64,000 nt of DNA from contig JASBYY010000001.1 in the NCBI GenBank assembly GCA_029983675.1, positions 77,549 to 141,548 of the forward strand, written 5' to 3'. Of this stretch, positions 56,380 to 64,000 are shown piece by piece (within the stretch, counting starts at the first letter, position 1; each line of letters begins with the position of its first letter). The position numbers were made by a program, and so were the translations under genes. The notes under the pieces were generated by a model. That model ran no database searches. It had not been told where the DNA came from and was given only the letters and a program-made list of their open reading frames with translations. Source of the stretch: Bacteroidales bacterium (GTDB taxonomy: Bacteria; Bacteroidota; Bacteroidia; Bacteroidales; F082).

Positions 56380-58143
56380 TTATTTAAATCCAATTGGTTT
56401 TCTTTCTGGTGTATGGGTAGCAAAGCCTTCAAATTTGTCCTTGACAACTTCGTATTGCCTGATTTGCTCGGCTGTCAAGGAAGGTCTCTTACTCATAATA
56501 GTTTCTTCAAGAATTTGCATTGTGATTTTCTCGTGTCTTGATAAGGCTTTTCTTGCTGCATCATCGACGATGAACTGTATGTCGGCGGAAACGTAATTCT
56601 CTGTCATATTGGCCAATTTATCATAGTGAATGCCAAAATCAAGTGCCTTGCGGGTTTTCAGGTACATTTCAAACAATAGTTTTCTGGCGGTAAAATCTGG
56701 TGGGCCAACATAGAAATGCTTTTCCAAACGTCCTGCGCGAAGAATAGCAGTGTCAATCTTTTGTGGAAGATTGCTTGCACCAATGACAAATACGCCTTTC
56801 TCCCCCGTCCTGTCCATCTGTGAAAGCATTTCGTTTACGGCACTTTCTGCCATTTCGTGAATATCGCTGTTGCGATCGGGAACCAGTTCGTTGATTTCGT
56901 CAATAAAGATGATGGTCGGAGCATTTTCGTAAGCTTCGTCGAACATTGCCTTGATGTTTTCTTGTGTGGCGTTCACGTAACGGCTTTTCAAGTCGGCGGG
57001 GGTCTTTACCATGAAATTGAATCCGACTTCCTCGGCAAACTTCTTGGCAAAGAACGTTTTGCCGCAACCCGGAGGTCCATAGAGCAACATGCCATTGGGA
57101 ATGGTAACGCCATATTCCTTGTATTTTTCCGGATTGTTCAGGGCATTGATAACGTCCAAACGCATTTGTTCTTTCAAGTCGTCCATGCCAGCCACATCAG
57201 CAAAGCCGTTACCAGTCCTTTGACGTTCGGCTTCCTTTCGCTTGGGTTGGGATTTGTTTTGTGAAGGCATGGCCTCCACCATCATTTCATTGTTCAAGGC
57301 TTTGATGAATTCTTCAGCAGTTTTGAAGCGGCTGTCCACGTCATTGGCTAAGGCTTTTCGCAAGGTATTGACCAATTGCTCGTCCATGCCGGGTTTGTCC
57401 CTGATAAGCATGGGCAAAGGTTTTTGGCGCTCACGCATGACAACTTCAACCATCGCATTCATATCCGCCTGATATTGAGGAATGGTTACAAAGTATGGAG
57501 GCAAGCCAAACAACAAGTGATATAGCATGGCACCGACAGCATAAATGTCCGACTGGAAGGTGAAAATACCATTGAATGTCTCGGGCGCCATATAGAAAGG
57601 ATTCAGTCCGTCTTTCTGGAAGGCCTTTCTGCTTTGCGACAAGAAACGCGCATAACCGAAATCGATGATTTTCGGGTTGTTGTCTTTCATGTCGAGCATG
57701 ATATTCTCGGTCGTCAATTCGTTATGGATGACTGGATTAGGAAGACCGTGAAGAAACTTCACGCCTTCTAACACACCAAGAACGTATTGCTTTGCCTCGT
57801 AAACTGAGCATCCTCTTTCGCGGCCTGTCTTTTGGGCAAGTGTCTCGCCACTGATAAAATCATAGATGATGTAGGCTATTTTCTGACCATTCAGCACCAA
57901 TTCACCACTGTCGTGATAATGTGTCAGGTTTGGATGATTGAGTTGCTTGGAAATGACAGGTTCCAGCACTTCGCCGTTCTCATCGAATTGCGTATGGTGT
58001 AGTTTGGCGTAATTGAAGAGTTTCATGAAATAGTTCTTCCCCGAAGTGTCTTTCACTCGGTAGGTTTCGGCGTAGGTGCTGTCCTTAATAGGAAAAGCGA
58101 CGGTATATGCGCCGATGGATTGTTGTTTGGTGAGGAGGGGCAT
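56380..58143 (-). CDS. protein kinase-AAA+ ATPase fusion
   Basis: A 587-residue two-domain protein. Residues about 10-285 are a Hanks-type kinase fold: Lys41 in YFMKLF, a catalytic loop HNELTTEN at 140-147 where HRD is expected, DFG at 161-163, APE in MAPETF and a typical F-helix (QSDIYAVGAMLYHLL). Residues about 315-555 are an AAA+ domain of the FtsH/Cdc48 type: Walker A GPPGCGKT (356-363), Walker B IIFIDEI, sensor GASN and the arginine finger segment ILRAGRLEKH. A basic linker joins them. Catalytic Asp is replaced by Glu (residue 142), so kinase activity is uncertain. Starts 7 nt after the small TM gene. Confidence 0.88.
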   Translation of the reverse strand: MPLLTKQQSIGAYTVAFPIKDSTYAETYRVKDTSGKNYFMKLFNYAKLHHTQFDENGEVLEPVISKQLNHPNLTHYHDSGELVLNGQKIAYIIYDFISGETLAQKTGRERGCSVYEAKQYVLGVLEGVKFLHGLPNPVIHNELTTENIMLDMKDNNPKIIDFGYARFLSQSRKAFQKDGLNPFYMAPETFNGIFTFQSDIYAVGAMLYHLLFGLPPYFVTIPQYQADMNAMVEVVMRERQKPLPMLIRDKPGMDEQLVNTLRKALANDVDSRFKTAEEFIKALNNEMMVEAMPSQNKSQPKRKEAERQRTGNGFADVAGMDDLKEQMRLDVINALNNPEKYKEYGVTIPNGMLLYGPPGCGKTFFAKKFAEEVGFNFMVKTPADLKSRYVNATQENIKAMFDEAYENAPTIIFIDEINELVPDRNSDIHEMAESAVNEMLSQMDRTGEKGVFVIGASNLPQKIDTAILRAGRLEKHFYVGPPDFTARKLLFEMYLKTRKALDFGIHYDKLANMTENYVSADIQFIVDDAARKALSRHEKITMQILEETIMSKRPSLTAEQIRQYEVVKDKFEGFATHTPERKPIGFK

Positions 58144-58150
58144 AGGATAA

Positions 58151-58417
58151 TCAGATTAAAAGTTGAAATAAACCATAACATGGGACGCCAATCAATGTTA
58201 CGCCTCCAATTATCAACAGAACAAACGTGCCTAAACAATCGTTACTTTGGGGAGTAACATCTTTTCCAACCATTTCTTTGTATTTCTTTTCAAATTCTGC
58301 CCGTAGAATCTGTTCAGTAGATGCTATTATTATTTTGTCAATTGTAACACCTTTCCATTTTTTACCAAGTAAATGCCGGTTTGCATTTGCAATTTTTACT
58401 GTGTCTATAAAATTCAT
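58151..58417 (-). CDS. small C-terminal TM protein
   Basis: An 88-residue protein: a helical, basic N-terminal part (NANRHLLGKKWKGVTIDK, then LRAEFEKKYKEMVGKDV) followed by one membrane segment (about residues 62-84, TFVLLIIGGVTLIGVPCYGL). A tail-anchored inner-membrane protein is likely. It is squeezed between the Hsp70 gene (17 nt) and the kinase/AAA gene (7 nt). I know of no family. The start at 58417 is preferred to the frame reaching 58519 inside the Hsp70 gene. Confidence 0.7.
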   Translation of the reverse strand: MNFIDTVKIANANRHLLGKKWKGVTIDKIIIASTEQILRAEFEKKYKEMVGKDVTPQSNDCLGTFVLLIIGGVTLIGVPCYGLFQLLI

Positions 58418-58434
58418 AACAACCTCCTTCTTTA

Positions 58435-60942
58435 TTATCCAATTCCACCGCCAGACATTCCAATTCCACCGCCAGCAGATCTTTCCTCTTCCGGCAGCAA
58501 ATTCAACACATCGCGACAAATGCTGAGCAGTCTTTGTTCGTTGATATTTCCGCTGGCAATCATGCTCTTGCCTTGATTCAGCAATTGGCGGGCCTGACTT
58601 GAATTGCGCCAGGCGTATCGTCCAAAGCCATTATCGTAATGCTCAATACAAGCCATTAATTGGTATATTATTGTTACTTGTACGAACACCTGCTCAATCA
58701 TTTTTAGTACTCTGTGCCCCATCTTCACATCGCGACTACGAATGACAGCATCGGTTTGGCGGCGAAGTTCACTCACTTCTTGGTCATGTTTGTTACCCAA
58801 ATCGTTATTTGCTTTTTCAAGACGATCGAACTCATGACGAAGTTCAGCTTCAAGGGTGTCCCATTCATGTTTCTTTTCAACTTCTTCCATTTTCAGGAAG
58901 GCACGGCGAAGGTCGGCCAATAAGTGCATTTTGCCGTCTTCTGAACTTTTTTCACCATCAAAACGAGTCTCTAAATCATTCAATAGTTTTTCCGCTTCCT
59001 GAATCTCAAATTGCGAAACAGCATCGCTTGAACGCAATGCTTCCATTTTTGATTTAGCCTCACGCAAACGATTCGTCAAATCTCTTTCATCCACGCCCTT
59101 GCGTACTTTGACATCCACCTCTTTTTCGATGGTTTCACCTATGACCGGGAAAGTGGCTTCTAATCTCATCAGTTGCGAACGGTCAACTTTGATGGTGATG
59201 TCGATGTCGCTATTTTGCGGAACGAGTTGTGGAACATCGTCGCCAGTAATTTCCACATCGAACACATGGTCGTTGTATATAGCATTTGTACCCTCTGCAT
59301 TGTTTTCACCAAGATAAATCGGTATCACCAATTTGTCTTCCGACATTCCGGGGCGCAACTGACGCATGGTTTTCAGACCATTGCGCACTCCGACCGCCGG
59401 TATCTGCTGATTCTTTTCCAAACCTTTCAGCGGGATGAAAACCTGCTTGTCTTGCTCTATATCAGTTACCTCGATACCAATATGATAAGGCAAAACGGCT
59501 GCTCCGACATTCACACCTTGAATGATATTGATTTCGTCAGGAAAACATGGATATGAAGTGCCTTTGTCGTCATAGATATTCACTGTGAATTGGTTTGCCT
59601 TGCCTTCGTTGAGGACGCACTTGATGACCGTGCCCGATCCGATTTCAGTTTTACCGCTCGACCATGCCTTGTCGCCACGCACCAATTCCACATAGACCTT
59701 GTCAGGCAAATTGGGCTGGTTGGGAACGAGCATTAAAGACACCGGAGTATCGTTTCTAACAGCTGTTGCTTTATACTGTATATCCAATTGTATTGTGCCT
59801 ATTTTGACTTTTTCCGTTACCTCGCAGTCAATAGTAGAGGCAAATAACGCAGCCCCCTTGGCGACAGCCGTCATCGGATCAATACTGGAGTCAACATTAG
59901 GAGTAATTTGCTCTTTCAGCATTTGGCGAAGAATGGGGGAATGGGTAGGCCCACCAACCAAGATTAGTGAATCTAACTGTGAACCATTCAGATTGTTGCG
60001 TTTCAGTAATTCCTTGCAAATGTCGATAGCTTTCTGAAAAAACGGCAGAACAATCGATTTCAATTGTTGCTGCGTGATAATCATGTCTAATTCAATATCG
60101 TTATCTTCATCATCGGTGCCAAACTCGTCAATTTGCGAGGTGATGTCACATTCTTCTTTGAATGACAACTGATTTTTGGCTTGTTCGGCATAAAACTTCA
60201 TGGCATCACGCAAAATTTGTTTCTTCGTGTTATTAGAAAGAATATTTTCTATGGTAAAGTTCTCTTTCAGATAAGGGATAATAATTTCATCTACAACAGC
60301 ATAATCGAGGTTCTTACCTCCAAGGTAATTGTCGCCTTCGGTGTCAAAAACCTGCATTACACCATCTTCAACATGCAAAAGAGCTGCATCGAAAGTACCA
60401 CCGCCAAAGTCGAACACAAGCCAATAACCATTTTTGTTTTCTACGTTCAAGCCGTATGCCATTGCGGCGGCAATGGGTTCTTGTAACAACTCGCAATGCT
60501 CAATGCCGGCCAAAGTCGCCGCTCGTTTGGTAGCTGCAATCTGGTCTGCCTTGAACTTTGCCGGTATGGTAATGACAGCAGTATCAATATTGTCTTCAGA
60601 AGCAAATGATTTCAATGCTTTCAATACTTCTGCCGACAATTCTTCTGAGTTATAGTTTCGCCCCATATTCGGACTGTTAACTTTAGTGTCCAGGCCCATT
60701 GTGCGCTTAAATTCAAGAAAAACATTTTCATTTCCTGTCACCCATTTCTTGGTTGCACGCGACTTGTCTTGTCGTAAATCATTGTAGGCACTTGTTCCGA
60801 CTTTTATCACTTGTTTTTTTGTAAATGACACGCACGATGCCATTGTGTCTTTTAAGTCGTCTGCTTTTTTAATAGTAGGATCACCATTTTCCATCTTGCA
60901 GATGGCGGAATTGGTCGTGCCAAGGTCAATTCCAAATTTCAT
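58435..60942 (-). CDS. Hsp70-family ATPase
   Basis: About 835 residues, longer than DnaK (about 640). Nucleotide domain: GIDLGTTNSAIC (4-15), TAVITIPAKF, DFGGGTFD (178-185), and LVGGPTHSPILRQ. A beta-sandwich substrate-like region follows (VTEKVKIGTIQLDIQ, then NDTPVSLMLVPNQP) and a long helical C-terminus with coiled-coil character, ending in a GGGIGMSGGGIG tail. The nucleotide-binding residues look intact, so it is probably an active ATPase specialised for this operon rather than the housekeeping DnaK. MKFGIDLG at 60942 is the natural start. Confidence 0.9.
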   Translation of the reverse strand: MKFGIDLGTTNSAICKMENGDPTIKKADDLKDTMASCVSFTKKQVIKVGTSAYNDLRQDKSRATKKWVTGNENVFLEFKRTMGLDTKVNSPNMGRNYNSEELSAEVLKALKSFASEDNIDTAVITIPAKFKADQIAATKRAATLAGIEHCELLQEPIAAAMAYGLNVENKNGYWLVFDFGGGTFDAALLHVEDGVMQVFDTEGDNYLGGKNLDYAVVDEIIIPYLKENFTIENILSNNTKKQILRDAMKFYAEQAKNQLSFKEECDITSQIDEFGTDDEDNDIELDMIITQQQLKSIVLPFFQKAIDICKELLKRNNLNGSQLDSLILVGGPTHSPILRQMLKEQITPNVDSSIDPMTAVAKGAALFASTIDCEVTEKVKIGTIQLDIQYKATAVRNDTPVSLMLVPNQPNLPDKVYVELVRGDKAWSSGKTEIGSGTVIKCVLNEGKANQFTVNIYDDKGTSYPCFPDEINIIQGVNVGAAVLPYHIGIEVTDIEQDKQVFIPLKGLEKNQQIPAVGVRNGLKTMRQLRPGMSEDKLVIPIYLGENNAEGTNAIYNDHVFDVEITGDDVPQLVPQNSDIDITIKVDRSQLMRLEATFPVIGETIEKEVDVKVRKGVDERDLTNRLREAKSKMEALRSSDAVSQFEIQEAEKLLNDLETRFDGEKSSEDGKMHLLADLRRAFLKMEEVEKKHEWDTLEAELRHEFDRLEKANNDLGNKHDQEVSELRRQTDAVIRSRDVKMGHRVLKMIEQVFVQVTIIYQLMACIEHYDNGFGRYAWRNSSQARQLLNQGKSMIASGNINEQRLLSICRDVLNLLPEEERSAGGGIGMSGGGIG

Positions 60943-60972
60943 CTTAATTCTTACCATATACGAATTTGCTTA

Positions 60973-61896
60973 TTAATTTTGACTTACTGTTATTTGTGCG
61001 GATTGAATCATCACGCCATTATAATTAATCTGAGGTTTTACAATGCCTGTGATAATTTGCTTACCTGTCTCAAGGGTTTCGTCTTCAACGAAATTGGCTG
61101 TAACTTTCATTCCATCGTTGTAATCCTTTCCGAGCATGTCAACAATTTCATAGCCGTTTGCCAATAGGTTGTCTTTCATTTGAATAATGGACTTTGAAAG
61201 TTGTTTGTGTCCTTTTACGGATTTATCCATTCTGAAAAGTGTTATTTCCATAAAGGTAATGCGGTCGGCAAGGGTTTTCACCAACGAATGGTCAGGTTCA
61301 GCCAAAGCATTACCCCCAGCGGTTTTCAACACCTCGCCAATTTTCTGCAACTCGCCCATTTCGGTGCTGAACTGATTGACAATTTTCTCATTCAGGTCAT
61401 CGGCTTGTTGTTTGAGTTTTGAAATCTTCTCATCGGACGATTTTTGCCCTTTCTTGTGAAGCAACAAAGCCACAATTACTGAAACCAATAAGGCAATGAC
61501 TATAGCCACAATACCCCATAGGGTCTTCGTTTTCAGGTTGTCTGCGTTTTGTGTAACTGCCTTGTCGGTTGTCTGAATCCTTATGCCCAAAGAATCAGCC
61601 GTGGCTTGGATATTTGCCGAGTTCATTGCCACTTGCTTTTGCAACGAATCAATGGAGTGCTGCTTTTGCAGCAAAGCAGTATTTAGAGTAACGTTTTCAC
61701 TGGAAAGCGAAGAAATTTTAGTTGATAGTTCATTCAATTTACTACCAATGATTTTGTTTTGATTCTCAGCACTTTGAATTTTCTGTTCAAGTTCTCTTAT
61801 CTGTCTTTGCTGAACTTGATATATGCTATCGGCATTTTGTGAAAATGCCAAAGCCGAAATCAATAATAGGCAGAATGTGATTTTACTTCTTAACAT
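60973..61896 (-). CDS. signal-peptide, coiled-coil, one-TM protein
   Basis: A 307-residue protein. Signal sequence 1-20 (ALAFSQ), a long coiled coil (about 25-95, heptad-like LEQKIQSAENQNKIIGSKLN), one strong membrane segment at about 126-147 (WGIVAIVIALLVSVIVALLL), then a basic stop-transfer KKGQK and a cytoplasmic helical domain. This suggests a periplasmic coiled coil linked through the membrane to a cytosolic domain. Its start overlaps the end of the upstream CFI-box gene by 14 nt. It may anchor the Hsp70 and kinase/AAA components to the membrane. No named family recognised. Confidence 0.75.
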   Translation of the reverse strand: MLRSKITFCLLLISALAFSQNADSIYQVQQRQIRELEQKIQSAENQNKIIGSKLNELSTKISSLSSENVTLNTALLQKQHSIDSLQKQVAMNSANIQATADSLGIRIQTTDKAVTQNADNLKTKTLWGIVAIVIALLVSVIVALLLHKKGQKSSDEKISKLKQQADDLNEKIVNQFSTEMGELQKIGEVLKTAGGNALAEPDHSLVKTLADRITFMEITLFRMDKSVKGHKQLSKSIIQMKDNLLANGYEIVDMLGKDYNDGMKVTANFVEDETLETGKQIITGIVKPQINYNGVMIQSAQITVSQN

Positions 61897-63499
61897 ATTT
61901 GTATAGTATTATGAATTTATCTAATATCTTTCTTATGAGTCTATTAATCATTTTTTTATCTTTAAGATGCTCTACCCAATTAGGCGAATTGCGATAATAG
62001 AATCGCACGAAGGCTCGTCCCCATGAGTGTTGTTGTAAAATAGAATCTCTGAAATCGCGTAGAACCAACACTTGTGGATGGTCGTAGTTGCCATAGCACA
62101 TGGTGGCAATGTAGCAACCACCGGAAGAACTGCTGGAAGGATGCGAAGATGTAGAAGATAACGAGAGTTGGAGTTGGAGCTGTATGCTTTGTAAAGTTGC
62201 TTGATTAGCCATAAATCGATTGCGAGTATTAGAATCCATATCCAGTTTACCAATTAGACGCATAACAAGCATGGCACTATCCACTTTTGCTTTCAAGCCA
62301 TGTGAAGAGAGCTGGGCCTCATTGATTACGGAGACCAGCATTCCCAACGCATTGCCCGCCACTGCGCTGGATATTTTCAAATAGAAACTATTCGTGCTTC
62401 CCAATTGATTCTTGATATTATTTAAATGTGGGACACACTCATTGACAAAAGTTCTTGCATTTTCAACAGTATCAAATTGAGATTGGAATGCTTCCAATTT
62501 GTTTGCAATGAATGTAATATCGGAATTGATAACTGCTTCATCTTTCTGTTTCTTCAAAATCTTCACATTCTCATTACACCTATCCTTGCACATTTTCCCA
62601 ACAGCAACTATACAAGCATATTCCTGTAAAACCAAAGCCTTTTCAATGCTGTCATTGTCATCCGTATTATTGAAATAGTTGATGCCGCATTGTAAAATGG
62701 TTTCCGCCAAGTCATCAGCAAGCATCTGATATTTCATGTCCGATGTTCCTAACATGGATTTTACAGTCTGCAAGTCGGATTTTGTGTTTTTCATCAAAAC
62801 CTTACCTGCAATGTAATTGGCAAACGCATCACCACGCTTCACTGCTTTTGCCTTAGCAATTTCAGCATTGATTCTTAAAACAGGTTCATCAACCGCTTTT
62901 TTGCACAAATAATTGTAGTCATCTTTCGAATGGCCATTTTCTCTGAATAAATCCAGCAGTTTTGAAGCGGAAATCTCTTCTAACAAGGTGTCGATAAAAA
63001 GATGTGCCAAATCATTTTCGCTAATCGCAAAAACATCACCGCAAATGGCATTCACAAAACTACTCCTTAATCCGTTATCATGAATCATTTCCGTAATGTT
63101 GGCAATGGCCATTTCAAGATCATTGCGTATCATTGCAACCACTGCTTTGTTTACACATGTGGCAAATGATTCTCCAATTTCGAAAATATCATTTGCTTTC
63201 CCATAATCACCGAGTATAAGCTGATTCATTGCATGTGCGGAAGAAGAATCCTCTACGAACCAAAACAAGGCATATTTCAGTTTGTCTTTGGGTAAATTGA
63301 TTTGTTTCTTGGCCTGCTGAACTGTCCCCGATGTTCTATTCACTGCTGGCATAAGATTATTGAAATCCATGTCAAAATCTATGGCCTGTCCAATGCTGAG
63401 GTAGGCTTCCATCTCATCACAATTCGACACAATTTCAACAGGACGTGAGTTTGAATAAACTCCTAGTATTCGGAATGGGTTATTATCAATGATTTTCAA
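61883..63499 (-). CDS. CFI-box C-terminal protein, first gene of the operon
   Basis: A 538-residue protein. The N-terminus NPFRILGVYSNSRPVEIVSN has the look of a divergent J-domain start but lacks HPD. The middle is helical and probably TPR-like. After a Ser-rich linker, the end (from about residue 460) is a CFI-box-type module: CYIATMCYGNYDHPQVLVLR then FRDSILQQHSWGRAFVRFYY. The start is a TTG at 63499; no in-frame ATG occurs until residue 30, inside the conserved segment. It precedes and overlaps the coiled-coil gene. If J-like, it would be the natural partner of the Hsp70 two genes away; that is inference. Confidence 0.75.
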   Translation of the reverse strand: MKIIDNNPFRILGVYSNSRPVEIVSNCDEMEAYLSIGQAIDFDMDFNNLMPAVNRTSGTVQQAKKQINLPKDKLKYALFWFVEDSSSAHAMNQLILGDYGKANDIFEIGESFATCVNKAVVAMIRNDLEMAIANITEMIHDNGLRSSFVNAICGDVFAISENDLAHLFIDTLLEEISASKLLDLFRENGHSKDDYNYLCKKAVDEPVLRINAEIAKAKAVKRGDAFANYIAGKVLMKNTKSDLQTVKSMLGTSDMKYQMLADDLAETILQCGINYFNNTDDNDSIEKALVLQEYACIVAVGKMCKDRCNENVKILKKQKDEAVINSDITFIANKLEAFQSQFDTVENARTFVNECVPHLNNIKNQLGSTNSFYLKISSAVAGNALGMLVSVINEAQLSSHGLKAKVDSAMLVMRLIGKLDMDSNTRNRFMANQATLQSIQLQLQLSLSSTSSHPSSSSSGGCYIATMCYGNYDHPQVLVLRDFRDSILQQHSWGRAFVRFYYRNSPNWVEHLKDKKMINRLIRKILDKFIILYKYVKK

Positions 63500-64000
63500 G
63501 GCACAATGCTCGTATAATATAATATTTCAGAGCCGACTCCCTAAGCCCATATTTTTCACTAAATCATTGTGCTACATATAATAAAAAAGCGTGGGAATCT
63601 GAACTTTTGCTCATCCCGTGCTTAAGGCTCTCGCATCGCCTACCATCCGAGGATAAGCAATGCCGAAGCCCACGCCGTTAGTATAATACTGTTTGGATTA
63701 GTATTATCTACCATAGTGGACGTCAACTATTGCTTTACCATGCGGATGGTGTTTGAATTTGCGAGATTCTAAGCACCGCAGATAAAACGTTAGCTCAACG
63801 TCTTTCTCTATATGTATTGTCCCACCCGCTTCACCCTTTCGAGGGCTTCGGCAAGGCTGAAAACAATTTTGCAAAAGTACTAATTAATTTGAATTGGTGT
63901 GTGGATTTTTTTTATTGCTGCAGGGCCAACGCATCAGATTTGTAGCAAAAGCAGGAGATAGCCAAAATCCCAAGCGGCTTTTAGCCTTTTGTTCTTGAGG
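63500..64000. other. gene-free region upstream of the Hsp70/kinase operon
   Basis: No protein gene. 63500-63575 is the leader of the operon; I see no clear -33/-7 pair. 63575-63866 looks like a structured RNA (separate entry). 63880-64000 is AT-rich, then has a short stretch of unknown nature reaching the window edge. Confidence 0.45.
63575..63866 (-). ncRNA. candidate structured non-coding RNA
   Basis: On the minus strand a -7-like TACTTTTG (complement of 63872-63879) precedes about 290 nt without a reading frame. Distal sequences can pair: GCGTGGG with CCCACGC, GGCT/AGCC together with GCAT/ATGC inside, and local hairpins such as CCCTCGAAAGGG. It ends with CCCACGC and a run of T. Higher GC than its flanks. 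It lacks the hallmarks of tmRNA (tag frame, CCA end), RNase P RNA and SRP RNA; 6S-like RNA is possible but unproven. Confidence 0.4.

Noticed and set aside
55896..63499. Classical tellurite-resistance (ter) operon
   Set aside because: Only one TerB-like protein is present; no TerC or TerD homologues are seen.
63575..63866. tmRNA, RNase P RNA or SRP RNA
   Set aside because: No tag-peptide frame with CCA end, no conserved RNase P core sequences, and no SRP domain IV motif were found.
1..64000. CRISPR arrays
   Set aside because: No regularly spaced short repeats with unique spacers were seen on either strand.

Overview
The window looks like chromosomal DNA of a Bacteroidota member, most likely order Bacteroidales. 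Supporting signs: promoters repeatedly fit the Bacteroidetes pattern (TTTG or TTG, about 17-21 nt, then TAnnTTTG); start codons generally lack strong Shine-Dalgarno sequences; there is a secreted protein with a type IX secretion (Por) C-terminal tail, a TonB-dependent receptor with a carboxypeptidase-like N-terminal domain, many lipoproteins, and Bacteroidales families such as DUF4476, DUF4876, DUF6850, DUF1599 and the BT_3928 family. I cannot name genus or species. No rRNA, tRNA or CRISPR array was seen.

Layout. 1-900: gene-free, with hairpin-rich intergenic repeats and a 190-bp element with terminal inverted repeats. 910-8254: a lipoprotein, an outer-membrane barrel, a BatA/VWA membrane protein, topoisomerase IV subunit A and a lipoprotein. 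8274-13520: the c-di-AMP synthase gene and folP, both on the minus strand, are separated by about 3.6 kb of accessory DNA (truncated VWA gene, decayed IS1634-like transposase, GC-rich remnant, AAA_14/DUF4143 ATPase). 13633-24149: plus-strand housekeeping run (DUF1599, DoxX-like BT_3928 protein, DppB-like permease, tpiA, prmA, a 1508-residue secreted protein of unknown function, dnaN). 24213-30288: pckA, a redoxin-like lipoprotein, a DUF4476 protein whose last residues come from the second copy of the 190-bp element, a small barrel, a glutaminyl-cyclase-like lipoprotein, and a rhomboid protease with an in-frame amber stop. 30346-35604: giant T9SS cargo. 35877-41190: lipoprotein plus radical SAM/SPASM pair, aroK, rlmD, a YjbR-like gene, nnr. 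41386-46173: prolyl oligopeptidase, topoisomerase IV subunit B, an HD-domain protein.

46174-55850 is a mosaic. A DUF4876 lipoprotein / TonB receptor / DUF6850 barrel operon sits between copies and fragments of the HD gene. The second HD copy carries a 55-codon piece of the start of parE beside it, and shares a 164-bp stretch of complete identity with the first copy inside otherwise diverged sequence, which suggests gene conversion. A second AAA_14/DUF4143 ATPase lies here. Both such ATPases have operator-like repeats with 32-33 bp spacing just upstream of their promoters.

The most interesting unit is the minus-strand operon 63499 to 55896: a CFI-box protein with a possible divergent J-like N-terminus, a periplasmic coiled-coil/one-TM protein, an Hsp70-family ATPase, an 88-residue TM protein, a protein kinase fused to an AAA+ ATPase (HNE in place of HRD), and a TerB-like protein. 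The gene order and topology suggest a membrane-linked chaperone/kinase/unfoldase stress or defence system; I know of no experimental description of this combination. A possible structured RNA lies just upstream.
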